This document shows, in pieces, positions 11,129 to 22,178 of a DNA stretch of 64,000 nucleotides. Numbering within the stretch: position 1 is the stretch's first letter; every line of letters begins with the position of its first letter. The translations under genes and the position numbers were made by a program. The notes under the pieces were generated by a model. That model worked only from the letters and a program-made list of their open reading frames with translations. It was not told the origin of the DNA and did not search any database. Source of the stretch: Pseudozyma flocculosa PF-1 (Eukaryota; Basidiomycota; Ustilaginomycetes; Ustilaginales; Ustilaginaceae); contig NW_006920869.1 in NCBI RefSeq assembly GCF_000417875.1, positions 1,295,759 to 1,359,758 of the forward strand, read 5' to 3'.

Positions 11129-14084
11129 GTCGTTTCTCGAACGCAAAAGGTGAAGGGAGCAGGATGGGAACGCTGGGTTGCGGGGATGGAGGTCTAAAGC
11201 GGGGAAGCCAGCGCGTGTGGGGCTGCTCGAGCTATATATGGGGATCCTGGCCGGTTCGGCCTAGCTGACGAGCTGGAAGAAGAAACGGAGGGTCCGGGCG
11301 AGCAAGCAGGCCGGAGTACGTAGCGCCTCGTCAAGAGCCACGCAGCCTGTCGCAACCCAACGTACAACGCTGCAGCCAGAATCGAGGGGCAGGCTAGGTA
11401 GACTGGAGGCAGGGGGTCCGTGGGTGGCCGATGTCGCCGCCGCTGTCGCTCATCGCTCGGTGGACGGCCGGGTCGGCCCGTCTGCCGTGTCGATCAGCTG
11501 CCTTGCTTGGCTCTTGTGTAGCATCTGCCTCGCAAAGCATCATTCGGACACCTTGCAGAGGGTCTGGAGCTGGGGTACAGCGAGCGAAACCGCGCCCCCC
11601 TTTGGCCAAGCCGTGGCCGAGCGGGCGGGGGGGCAGGCATGCTCTGGGCTGACCGGCGAATTCGTCTCGCCTCTGACCTCTCTGTCGGCCCTACGCCTCG
11701 AAAAGCTTGCCTGCTGTACTTTCGTTTCGAGGGGCTCCGCCTCATGCTGACCCCCCGCTCTCATCTGGCTTGCTTGCTTCTGTTGCATGTCGGTTCATCC
11801 GCCTGCCTCTTCTCGATGCAGACACACTCTCTGGACTGACGGCCGCTGCTTTCGCAGCAGCTCGTGAACAGCTTACAAGCTCGAGAGTAGGGCCGTCCGG
11901 AGCTGCATGCACCGCCCAGGGTACTGTAGCTGCCCCTCGCCGTCTGCACCTATGTAGCCGGTCCTTCGCCAAGCAAGTGGCCAGGTAGCCTCGGGCGAAC
12001 TCATACCGCCACAGTGCGCTAGGACTCACACCTCCTCCCGACACAATGGGCATCGAGCCAAACTTTGGCGTCATCTCCACAGCCCAGACCCAACTCGATG
12101 TCCAAATGCGTAAGGCCACGGTTGAGCCTTTCCGAGGCCACCACGCTCCGAGCACGCGACCTCCTCGGGCCATCCGACCTCGCCAAGCGTGGCCTGATGG
12201 ACCACACGGTGTGCATCGCGGCCCTCGATCCTCGTAACCAGGAGTTCCTCGACAGCGCACTTGAGGCTTGCACAGAGAGGGGTCTCGTCGCTGATCGAAG
12301 CCAGCCGAACATCGTCAAAACGAAAGAACGAGGGCAGGCTGAACGGCCGGTGTTGCGGCGCCGACAGCGCTTCCAACGGGCGGAGCTTCCGTACGTCGTC
12401 CTCGGAGGATTTCGTGCGTGCATGCATGCATGACATGCCGTCGTCCCACATGTAGACGCAGCGGCGCCGAGATGGGCCAAGGCTTGGTAGGCACCTCGCC
12501 AGTCGCGGCGCCGCTTCAAGCAGTTTTGCCCCGACGATGGGCCGAGAAATCCCCGCCTCGCCTACAGGCAGGCTGGGCTGCTCTCCAGGAGGGTGCCGCC
12601 GACCGTCGGGCTGGCCGTGGGACGGTCCTTCCGATCCGAGCTCGGTCGCCGCCGTCCAACCGTGTCCATACGTGACCGATGAGACGGCAAGCAGGGCTGT
12701 CCAGCACCGTACGTACGTAACGCATGGACCCACCGGCTCTGCTCTTGGTGCCACCGCTCCGGTGCTTGGCAGGTCTGTTGAATCGCGGTGAGCGCTTCTC
12801 ATGGTTGTGCGACGTGAGGCGCAGCCAGCGTGAGCTTGTGGGGCTCCGAAACCGCACGGAGCCGTGGCTTGGTCGGATGCGTTGAGCTCAAGTGTCTGTC
12901 GTACCTGATGATGAGAGGGGTCGCGATGAACGCTTCACCGGACAGAGCGACAGTCTGGCGGAGGGTGAGCCAAGACAGGTGGGTGAGGGGTGTGCTGCAA
13001 AGGCCAACGACTCTTTGCTGTGCAGCGGGCCCGGCGCGCTCCGCGTCGTCTGGGTTCTCGTCGGCAGAGCCGTCGAGGTAGCGCCCGACTTGACCGGCGA
13101 CCCCTTGCTCTGCGCCTTTTGTTGTTGGGACACGGCTTCCTCAGAGGTCGCGCGAGGCCGGGTCGTGCTTGACGACCGATCGTGTGTACTCGCGGAACAG
13201 GGGGCAGCATCTTGTCCAGTCATCGACCCAAAGCCTGTCAGTCTGGCATCGTCAAAGTCAAGCAAGAGTCCCATGAGGACAGATCCTGACTCTGTGCGCG
13301 ACGGCCGCCACCTTGAGGCTAGCTTGCGGACCCGAGGGACCGGCTTAGGGCCGCCGGCGCCGAGCTACGGTACTTGGCTGTAGGTTGTTGGAGAGGCAGA
13401 CCGACGGCTCGATAGCCTCGCGTGACTTCTCGCTGTGTGATGAGGCCTTCGGTGCCGTCCACCGGAAATTTTGGAAGGCGTCCACTTTCGAAAACCTCAG
13501 AACAAAGGAATCCAACTGATTGGTGTTCTTTTTCTTCTGCGTCGTTTCCACAACTCGAAAGTGGGAAAATTCCAGGACTCGCACAAATCAGATTTTTTGG
13601 CAGCAGGCTAATCATTGGCAGTTGTCCGCGACGGATCAACGCTTGCAGGGCGCTGACGCCAAAAACCACAACTCAGTCAAAGCTGCAACGGACAAGCGGC
13701 TCTGAAAGGTCGCCAGCTCCTCGACTTTCGAGCCAGCGCAAATTCAAGATTGGGGGAAAAACTGGAAATCCTCACGACGAACGAGCTCGAAGAAGCCCTC
13801 TCCTCACTCGTGCGACTCGGCGACCATAATGCCGGCAACGAGGCGGGCGCGGGATCTGGGCCGCCCCGGCCAAAGATAAGGCGGTCGGAAAGGGTCGACA
13901 GGGTCCATCCCCGAGCGAATCAGATGCAGAGGGAGAAGCGTCTTCTTCCTCGGTCGATGGCCAACGCTTTCTTCGTCGCTGTGGACTGCGCTCTACCCAC
14001 CGTCGACCAACATCGCAATGCTCAGGCCATAGGCAAAGCTCGGTGCGACTGGCTCATCGACCTACTTGGCCCTGCTCGCCATCC
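11129..14084. other. Gene-poor region of about 3 kb
   Basis: No convincing gene on either strand; open frames here lack family signatures and run in parallel on several frames. The left end carries the transporter promoter. A copy of TACTGTAGCTGC lies at about 11922-11933. Between roughly 13460 and 13770 the composition is visibly richer in A/T than elsewhere, with runs such as AATTTT and TTTTTT. An ATG in good context at 12046 opens only a 63-codon frame. Confidence 0.45.
11233..11239 (-). promoter_or_regulatory. TATA box of the sugar transporter gene
   Basis: TATATAT about 105 bp upstream of the start codon at 11128 on the minus strand. Confidence 0.5.
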
Positions 14085-15596
14085 ATGACATCTCCCGACT
14101 TCTCGCGGTTCAGGACCGTCCGGCGGTCGCGCCCGACGCTCTTGCTGCGGTGCCTGCTCCTCCTAGCTGCCTGCTTGCTCGCCAACGCCCTGCTGTGGAC
14201 AATCTCCGCCATCGTCTTCACCCGGCAAGCCAAGCGCGACTCGCAGCACCGCGACGCCTCGCATCTCCTCTCGCTCTGCCTCCTCGCCTGGACCTTGGGC
14301 CTCCGACATGGCCTCGACGCCGACCACATCTCCATCATCGACAATGCGACCCGCCGCATCGCTTCGCTGCAGAGGGATCCGCAACGACCCCACCTCGGCC
14401 TGCGTCGCCCCGTCACCTGCGGCCTGTTCTTCTCGCTGGGTCACTCGACCATCGTCGTCTCGGTGCTGATTGCAGTGGCGATCTCGACGTCGGTCGTCAA
14501 CCACCTTGGCGGCGTCTCTGAGGTCGGAGGCATCATCGGCGCCTCTGTCAGTGGTAGCTTCCTCTTCCTCTTTGGCGTCATCAACTCGATCCTGCTCTGG
14601 AGGAGCTGGAGAGGCGCTCGAGGGAGAAGCACCGCCTCTCCCGGGTCTGAGAAGGCTGGCATCGAGGATGCTGGACCAGCGACGCCAACGACGGACAGCA
14701 AGCTCGAAACGACCGCCCACAAAGACCAAGCCAAGGAGCTCGGCGAGAAGGCCTACAACGAGGCCGAAGCCTCTGCGAACAAGGAAAGACACAACTTTCG
14801 AGGCATCTTCACCAGGATAGCACGGCCGCTGCTCAGGATGGTGGATCGGCCTTACAAGCTATACCCAATCGGCATCCTGTTCGGCTTCGGGTTCGACACA
14901 GCCAGCTCGATAGCGCTGCTCGGCGTTGCCGCGGCGACGAACACAGCGATTGTGCCATCCGGCGGCGAGCCGATCGAGAGCGCAGGGCAAGAAGGACGTG
15001 GGACCAGCGATGGCTCAATCGTCCTGCTGGCGCTGCTCTTCACCGCCGGCATGACGCTCGTTGATGGCTGTGACTCGATCCTGATGATCAACGCCTACGC
15101 GCCCGGAGAGCTTCGGTCGGGAGCCGGTCGCAGGCGATGGGCCCTGTTCGAAAAGGACGAAGCCGTTCCCACCGAGAGCCTACCGGGCGCGCAGGAAAGG
15201 ATCGAGCCCGACGACCTCGTCGACGATTTGCCTCAAGTCGGCCCATCTTCACCGACCACCGCAGCAGCAGCAGCGACCGATATCTCGGCGGTCTCGACCG
15301 CGACGACGCTTTCGCACATGCTAACTCTGGCCTCAATCGTGCTGGCTTTTGTCATCTCGGCGATCCAGATCCTGGGTCTCATCGGCGAGAACTGTGAAAG
15401 GTGTGCCCGCGCTGCGGACCTGCAGGCCGAGGAGGGTACCGGGCAGTTGGAAGGACGATGGTGGCTCTTCTGGCGGCACTGCAACGACCAGAGCGGTCTG
15501 ATTGGTGCCGGCATCGTTGGCGCGTTCGCAGTGACCCTCTTGTCGTGGTACGCTGTGTGCGCGGTTCGGAGGCGGCTCTGTCGAGGCCAGAGCTGA
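14085..15596 (+). CDS. NiCoT-family nickel/cobalt permease
   Basis: High-affinity Ni2+/Co2+ transporter of the plasma membrane, single exon, 503 aa. The signature 'RHGLDADHI' followed by 'IDNATR' at about residues 74-90 is the TM2 metal-selectivity motif of the family. 'FSLGHSTIVV', 'FGFGFDTASSIALLG' and 'GMTLVDGCDSILMINAY' are the other three conserved blocks. Two long hydrophilic loops separate the blocks, common in fungal members. ATG 14085 is the first ATG of the open frame and is followed by a short basic N-terminus and the first hydrophobic helix. In fungi the nickel is mainly needed for urease; no urease gene is in this window, so that link is inference. Confidence 0.93.
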   Translation: MTSPDFSRFRTVRRSRPTLLLRCLLLLAACLLANALLWTISAIVFTRQAKRDSQHRDASHLLSLCLLAWTLGLRHGLDADHISIIDNATRRIASLQRDPQRPHLGLRRPVTCGLFFSLGHSTIVVSVLIAVAISTSVVNHLGGVSEVGGIIGASVSGSFLFLFGVINSILLWRSWRGARGRSTASPGSEKAGIEDAGPATPTTDSKLETTAHKDQAKELGEKAYNEAEASANKERHNFRGIFTRIARPLLRMVDRPYKLYPIGILFGFGFDTASSIALLGVAAATNTAIVPSGGEPIESAGQEGRGTSDGSIVLLALLFTAGMTLVDGCDSILMINAYAPGELRSGAGRRRWALFEKDEAVPTESLPGAQERIEPDDLVDDLPQVGPSSPTTAAAAATDISAVSTATTLSHMLTLASIVLAFVISAIQILGLIGENCERCARAADLQAEEGTGQLEGRWWLFWRHCNDQSGLIGAGIVGAFAVTLLSWYAVCAVRRRLCRGQS

Positions 15597-18480
15597 GATG
15601 CTCCTGGACAATGATGGAGTTAGATGCGTCCCTCTCTTGACCACACTTGCTGTATGTAGCTGCTGTCCTGGAGCGGCAGAGCAGTCGCGCAAAAGGGCCG
15701 AAAAAATTGAAGGTGAAAGGCCTCACTCTGCAAATCCTCGACGTGGTGGCCCTGCTCTTGATCAACGACAATTGGCGCCGTCCAGCAGCTCCAGGATTTA
15801 CCCGTCGCATCGACCGAGCAGGGAACGACCCGACCCTCTTGGCACACTTATCGACCGTTTGAAGGCGGATGGTGGCGGTGGTGGTTTGTCGTCTAGCAGA
15901 GCAGAACGTGCCTGCGCTCCGTGAGCCCTCGAGAGGCCCCGGAAGCGGGTCAAGTTCGGAGGCGCGGCTGCACAGGACCATGGCCACACATCCGGGGTCT
16001 CACACGGTCGCATTCTTTTGTTCTGCCATCCATTCTTCACGTTCGTCCCTGAAGCCGATGTCCGGCAAGGTCCTCAAATTGCTCTCACGAGTCAGGCCGA
16101 CGATGGGTTATTCGCTAGCCGTCGTCTTCATTGTCATTGGAGGTGGCGTTCTTCGATCTCTACCCGGAAGTCGTTCGCGACAAGGTCCATTCATGTCGCC
16201 CTCATCCGCCGCGCTCACCGAGCCGCCCGCGACGAGCCAGCCCATTCCTTCATTAGAGTTCAGACGGAAATTAATGTGCGCGTGCGAGCGCCTCGAGAGA
16301 CTACTACCAAAAGTCGCGCGGGCCGGAAAAGGTCCGGAAGAAAGAGCTGATGACACTGTTCCGCCCAAGCCACCGTCGTATGTAACATGACTCAGTGAGC
16401 CTACGATGGCGTTGGCAGCGAGGCGGCGATGTCTGCCGGGCCGACGGCACCGGTGGTGCGGCGCTCGGCGCAGTTGCAGAGTCTCTGCTTTGAGCTCCTG
16501 AGCGACCACATGTAGAAGCATGCCGTTGTCGGAGCGCGCACGGTTGCGTGGAACAGCAGCTCACGGCGGTTGCAGGCTCGTGCTCCTCTCGGTCGCACCC
16601 TTTGATACATATATATGTAGATACGAACGTGGCGTCCAACGTAATGGGAGTGTAGGCGGTGACGGACCGGCCACTTCAACGGTAGCAGCAATTCAAACTG
16701 TCGTGCGTAGTGCTGCTTCTTCGACGTCCCACCTGCGGCGCCCGGTTGCCAGCGTTGATCCGCCGCGCAGTCAATCGGCCCGCAACGGGCCAACAGTGTT
16801 GCCGCGTCGTCGCCGATGCATGAGCGAGTGCCGACTACGCCCAGCAACGCCCGCCCGCCTGCTTGGGGGCGCACTCCCATATCCAAGGCAACGCCAGGGA
16901 CCCCGGCCCAAGTGCTCAGCTTGGGCTTCCCCGTCTTTGCCGCTTCGTGTGGCTCGCCCATATGTATGTCCTGCCCTACCTGATCCGGGAAAGGGGCACC
17001 AGCATGGCACATGAACGTTCTGCCCGCATCAGGCTGCCACCCCAGCAGCGAGCTACCGGGCGTGTCACGGAGCTTGATCAATATGACCGCGTCGGACATG
17101 TCGTCCCCCTCTGCTTCAACCTCAAACCTTCCATCTCGACTGCCCACGGTGATCTTCGCCGCGTGGGAGAAAGCCTAGCGAGGTTCGGCAGGGAAACCTT
17201 GCGACCTAAGCGACTAGCAGCAGGGCTCTTGACTTCGTCAACGCTACGGTGGCCAGTTGGACGCATCGACGAAGAATCGGCAGTCGACTCGAGGTGCGGC
17301 CCACGACACACTTACGTTACATAGACGTTCACAGCGACGCGGAAAGCGCCTACAGCCAGGCACCGCGTCTGGACAGCATCGCGCCGGCGAAAAGCCCTGT
17401 ACGCTCTGCCTGCCAGGCCAACAAATTCGCCAGTAATTTGCTCGCAGCTACCGCAGCGCCAAGTGTGGGCCGGTCGCAGCACGCATCTCGCAGGCGGAGC
17501 GGCACGTGGAGTCGAGCCGGGCAGCTTGGCCAGCCATCGAGCCATCGCCGGGGGCGCAGCACTCCTAGACTGGCTTTGAAAACGTGTAGCAATGAACCAA
17601 GGGAATGGCTTTCGACCTTGGCGGCCTCTCTTAAAACGGTTTGGCCAGGACTACAATGAACTTCGCCAGGGCCTGTTTCGCCTCGATGCGAAGCCTCAGA
17701 ACAATCGAGCCGGCGCCAGGGCGCAGCGGCTTGCCTGGTCGCGAAGGGCAGGCGGGTGCACTAACGCCAACCCAGCAACCTTCCACAGATCCGGGTCTCA
17801 CTGATCCGGCCAGCGGGCTGGGGGGAGGACCCTCGTTTGCACTCTCTCCTACCATCTCGCCGTCCCTCTCGTCCAATGACTGACTGCCTCTCGACTGACT
17901 GGTCTGCGACGATGCCCTGTCGATCCTCTGCCGCGCGCGCTTCTGCGAGCATGTTTCGACGCGGGCGCTCGGCGGTTGCAGGGCAGGCAGGGCGGTTCTC
18001 GACGACGTCAACGGTGCAACAGCGCCAAGCTGCCTCGCTCGCGGTCTGCGCTCGATCCTTCCTCCGATGGCTCATCATGCCTCGAGGCTCTCCGACCGCC
18101 AAGCTCTCCCTCTCGAAAGGAGAATCGCTGGGCAGCAGAAATGACCGAAGCCCGCGAGCACCGCGGCTGACTGGACAACGGCCTCGTCTGGCCGGTCGCC
18201 CTCTCCTGGACGAGGTCGAAGCAGGGAATCTTTTGTCCCCGTTTCTTTTGGCCCCATTCTGCCCATGCAAGCCGGGTGGTGGCTCTCGCCCAGGTCGACT
18301 TCGACACCGTTCGGGCTTGCCCGCCTCGTCGATGCCAGGACAGTGGTCGGTGAGGCAAGGTATATAACGTGACATTGTGAGTCCCTCTCAACATCCTGGC
18401 ACGCCATCCAGCCCCGCCTCTCCTATACCCTCCTCACCCTTCCATCTCGTTCTCCTTGCCCTTTGTTCCTAGTCCCAAAG
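15597..18480. other. Gene-poor region of about 2.9 kb upstream of pectin lyase
   Basis: I find no supportable gene. Open frames up to about 250 codons exist on both strands, but they overlap one another, lack domain signatures and are typical of stop-poor GC-rich DNA. The right end holds the pectin lyase promoter. Confidence 0.45.
18361..18367 (+). promoter_or_regulatory. TATA box of the pectin lyase gene
   Basis: TATATAA about 120 bp before the ATG at 18481. Confidence 0.6.
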
Positions 18481-19817
18481 ATGAAGGTCGCCCTCTCCGC
18501 CGTCTTTGTCGCGTGCCTTTCGGCGCTGCAGGTCAGCGCCCAGGTCAAGGGCACCGCGTTTGGCTTCGCCACTGGCACCGTCGGCGGCGGCAACGCCAAG
18601 CCTCAGACGCCCACGAGCCCCGCGCAGCTCAAGCAGTGGCTCGAGGACGACGTCGCCCGCGTCATCATGCTCGACCGCGAGTACAACTTCAAGGGCTCCG
18701 ACGGCACGTGCACCAACTGCGCCGGCTGCATCCCGACGTCGTACAAGTGCGGCAACAAGGCGCAGCTCGCCATTGCCGTGCCTGGCCAGACGTGGTGCGA
18801 CAGCCTGCCCAAGACCAAGGTCACCTACGACAAGGCCGCCCTCACCCCCATCCAAGTCAAGTCCAACAAGTCCATCGTCGGCGTCGGAAGCAAGGGCATC
18901 ATCCGCGGCAAGGGCCTGCGCATGGCCAACGGCGTAAAGCAGGTCATCATCCAGAACGTCCACATCACAGACCTCAACCCTCAGTACATCTGGGGCGGCG
19001 ACGCTATCACCCTCGCTGGCACCGACAAGGTGAGTGATGTGGGAGCTCGATGGAGGAGTGGTGGCGAAGGTAGCGAGGGGGGGCCGCGAGGGCCTTCCAG
19101 GACTGCGAAATGAAGGAAGCACGGCTGGCCAAGATTAAGGAACGGCTGTCGAGATGAACGTTACGGCTGACGCCCACTGACACGCCATGTCAACTCACCG
19201 TCGCCTCCTCCGGCCGTCAGATCTGGGTCGACCACAGCAAGACGAGCCTGATCGGCAGGCAGCACTTTGTCACTGGCTTCTCGTCGTCGGGCGGCGTCAC
19301 CGTGTCGAACCACGAGTTTGACGGCAAGACGAGCTGGTCGTCGTCGTGCGACGGCCACCACTACTGGGCCATCCTGGGCTACGGCAAGGGCGACCAGATC
19401 ACGTTTGCCAACAACTACGTCCACGACACCTCGGGACGCTCGCCCAAGCTCGAGTACAACAGCGTGTGGCACGTGTACAACAACTACTGGTCCAACAACT
19501 CGGGCCACGCCTTTGACGTCGGCGAGGGGGCCCAGGCCTTCATCGAGGGCAACGTGTTTGAAAACGTCAAGAAGACCGTCGAGCCCAACAAGGCGCCCGG
19601 CTCCATCTTTGCCCCCACCAGCGCCAACGTCGGCACCTGCAAGTCCTACCTCGGCCGCAACTGCCAGCCCAACATCTACAGCGGCGGCTCGCCCGCCATC
19701 GTCGGTACCCAGTCCGGCTTCCTCGCCAACTTCAAGAACTACAAGGCCCCCGCCGCCCAGTCGGCCTCCAGCGTCAAGAGCCAGGTCGTTGCCCACGCCG
19801 GTGTCGGAAAGATCTGA
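18481..19817 (+). CDS. Secreted pectin lyase (polysaccharide lyase family 1)
   Basis: Extracellular beta-helix enzyme that cleaves methyl-esterified pectin by beta-elimination. Exons are 18481-19029 and 19221-19817 (381 aa), joined in phase 0 across a 191-nt intron, the longest in the window. Residues 1-20 are a signal peptide ending 'LQVSA'. The fold markers are 'KSIVGVGSKGIIRGKGL', 'QNVHITDLNPQYIWGGDAIT', then after the intron 'IWVDHSKTSLIGRQH' and 'SGRSPKLE', which holds the catalytic Arg region. The pattern (GGDAIT, then IGRQH) fits pectin lyase rather than calcium-dependent pectate lyase. Four cysteines near residues 79-93 probably form disulphides. Together with the secreted catalase and hydrolase nearby it suggests life on plant tissue. 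Confidence 0.93.
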
Positions 19818-20303
19818 TCAGCTCGCGCTCCGGCTGGCCGGCGCTGCGCCTCCCGACCGGCAACCCGCGTCCCTCGTGCGACTGCCTTCATGGTAGTTGC
19901 AAGGCCGGCGGGTTCCATAGTCTGGCTTGACCGGGCTGGTGGATTCCCGCCGCCATGGTGGATTCTCATCCCTCTATTTATCAATATTTCTCTACGTCGT
20001 CCCCCTCGCGCGTCCGATGGTCCGCACGGAAATCTTTGGTCGTCTCTGTCTATTGTAGCCCTGTGAACTGAGATGGCTGCCAAAGGAGGTCGTTTCTCAC
20101 TCCATCCGAAGTGGGACAGACTGGGTAGATTCGAGATCGGGAAGGGAGAAGAGGGGCCGAGGGGGGAGGGGAGCGGGAGAGGGAGATGGTGCTCGAGTAA
20201 AGTCGGAGCCGCCGCGTGCCAGTGGCTTCTCGCGATGCGCTCGGACGACGTCGGCACAGACGGACCCAACGCGGAGGAAGGGCCAGGCAGGGGCGCGCCG
20301 GTC
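19818..20303. other. Convergent intergenic region
   Basis: 3' flanks of pectin lyase and of the converging secreted-protein gene. It includes a short AT-rich patch near 19975-19995. No gene was seen. Confidence 0.5.
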
Positions 20304-21503
20304 CTAAGCCTCCTGCTCCTGAGCCAGCCGTTTCCGCTCCATATCCAGCAGCGCCTGTCTGTGCGCGTCCCGGATGCTCTTGGCGTCGTCTGCCGGCATC
20401 TGGGCCGGCTCGTTCCTCGAGATGCCAAAGTTCTCCTCCATGCTCCTACCAGGCCACTCGACAGGAGCAGGACGACTGGTGGGGCTGTCGGTCTTGAGCT
20501 TGGGCATGAGCTTGGAGCGGACGTAGGACGCGTAGCGCGAAGCGCTGACGGCGGCCTTGTCGCGCATGTTGCCGAGCCGGGTGCCGGCCGAGGTCGTCTT
20601 GCTTCTGATCCACTCGCTCCCGTTTGCAAGGGCCTGCCTTAGTCTCGAAGGCTGCCTCGAAGCGGCGCTGGCTCGTTGCAGCCCCTCAGTCTCGCCAGCG
20701 CCAATACCGGTGCCCGTGGACTGTGCCGGTCTGCGGAAGTTGGCCCACGATGCGCGCAGATCGCCCGGAGCCGCGCGCAGGTAGTTGCCGAACCGCTTGA
20801 GGTTGGCTGCAATCCTCGTTCGCAGTGAGGGGCCCGCTTCGTCAACGGCGGACATTGGCTCGACGTTCTTGGCGGGGCTGTAAGGTCTCAGCCTGGGCCC
20901 GGCCATGTCGGGCTCGAAGACGAGTCGGTCGACCTGCGCCCGTCCCTTTCTCTTGGCCTCTACCTGGGCCACCCACTTCTCCCACTCGTCATCTTCGCCT
21001 GCATGCACAGCGGCTGAACCAGGGCTCAAGGGCGTGGAGGAGGAGGACGAGGAAGAAGAGGGGGAGAAGGTTGAAGCAGAGCCAGTTTGCAGGTCTTTTC
21101 CAACGACGCCGTCGAGACGCTCTCGAGCTCCCTCGGCTCGGACCTGGTCAGCGGCGCCGGCGAAACGTCCGGATCCGGACGGGGAAAGAGAGCCGGCAGG
21201 CGTGTGGAACCCCTCTTCCGAGGCGGTACGAGACAGGGCCTGCTCGGCGGCCGGCGCGGGCACGATGGTAGCACCACGGGATGCGGCTTGTTCGAAGGGT
21301 TGCTTTGTGACCTTGCCGGGCAAGACGTTTTTGGCCTTAGCGACGAGGCCGCCGAACGCGTCGCCGACTCTGCTCGCGATGCCGGATTCGAGCTGAGGAG
21401 AAGGCGTGGGGATCGGTGCGGCTTCGACTGGCAGAGGGTCGAAGGTGGTGACGATGAGTACGGCCGAGAGGACGAGCAGGATGGTCGTGCTTGAGAGCCG
21501 CAT
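20304..21503 (-). CDS. Secreted protein of unknown function, cysteine-free
   Basis: 399 aa, single exon. The chosen ATG (21503, context AAGATGC) is followed at once by a strong signal peptide with predicted cleavage after 'PVEAA'. The in-frame ATG at 21632 would bury that signal, so it is disfavoured. The mature protein is rich in Ala, Ser, Arg and Pro and contains no cysteine at all, unusual for a fungal secreted protein. It has a poly-Ser stretch and three amphipathic, Arg/Lys-rich helical segments (for example 'RIAANLKRFGNYLRA' and 'ASRYASYVRSKLMPKLK'). It has no GPI signal or membrane helix. I do not recognise a family. A role as a secreted effector or wall-associated protein is possible but unsupported. 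Confidence 0.72.
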   Translation of the reverse strand: MRLSSTTILLVLSAVLIVTTFDPLPVEAAPIPTPSPQLESGIASRVGDAFGGLVAKAKNVLPGKVTKQPFEQAASRGATIVPAPAAEQALSRTASEEGFHTPAGSLSPSGSGRFAGAADQVRAEGARERLDGVVGKDLQTGSASTFSPSSSSSSSSTPLSPGSAAVHAGEDDEWEKWVAQVEAKRKGRAQVDRLVFEPDMAGPRLRPYSPAKNVEPMSAVDEAGPSLRTRIAANLKRFGNYLRAAPGDLRASWANFRRPAQSTGTGIGAGETEGLQRASAASRQPSRLRQALANGSEWIRSKTTSAGTRLGNMRDKAAVSASRYASYVRSKLMPKLKTDSPTSRPAPVEWPGRSMEENFGISRNEPAQMPADDAKSIRDAHRQALLDMERKRLAQEQEA

Positions 21504-22178
21504 CTTGGACTGGTTGATCGTCGTCCTGCGACGGGGAGCGAGGCGTAAACGTGTAGGCTGGATGGAGTTGCGAAGATGTGCGAGGGAGGCAAGTGAGTGT
21601 GGATGCGCTTCCCGTGCCGGCTTGAAACGCATCGAATGGAAAGGAGTGTGGTGTCCGTGACGAAGGGAAGAGGTCGGGGCGTGAGAGGGGTGCGGTTTTA
21701 TATCTCAGTCGAGTCAGTGCTGCGAGCAGATGAGCAAGGAGCACTACTAGCTGCTCTGCTGTCACCACCAGCCCGCTCGGTGCTGCCTCAGCAGACGAGC
21801 GATCCATCGTACGCGTGGTCCGGTCGATGCTGCGCTGCTGCTGGCGAGGTGAGAATCGCCGCCGCCTTGCACAGTGGGTAGGGCATGGCGACGCCCCGAG
21901 GCAGCGAGCGGCCGGGCAGGGTGGGTTGGCTCGGCGGGACGCTGCGAGCCACAGCGCACGTGCACCTCTCCATGCCTGTGCACAAAGAGGCCGCTCAGCG
22001 AATTGTACCTGGCTTCGGGGCTGATGGTGGCACGGCAGCCTCGACGCAATCGATCCATTGATCGATCGATAAAGGCAGGGGGTATCTTGTCATTTCGCAC
22101 AGCACGTCTACGCAACGAGACGGGAGCAGAGGTTCATCGCGGGGCTGGAGAGTCGTACGTGGCATGTGAGCACGCCTT
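21504..22178. other. Intergenic region between secreted-protein and HPP genes
   Basis: Promoter of the secreted-protein gene, with TATA-like sequence ATATAAAA at 21696-21703 on the minus strand, then the 3' flank of the HPP gene. No additional gene was recognised. Confidence 0.5.

Noticed and set aside
12046..12433. Possible small gene starting at an ATG in good context
   Set aside because: The frame ends after 63 codons, extension needs unsupported introns, and the product resembles nothing known.
15379..17147. Several frames of 130-250 codons on both strands
   Set aside because: Overlapping, repetitive, no splice-supported extension and no domain signature.
21504..21632. N-terminal extension of the secreted protein from the upstream ATG at 21632
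   Set aside because: It would place about 43 basic residues before the signal peptide; the downstream ATG gives a standard signal.
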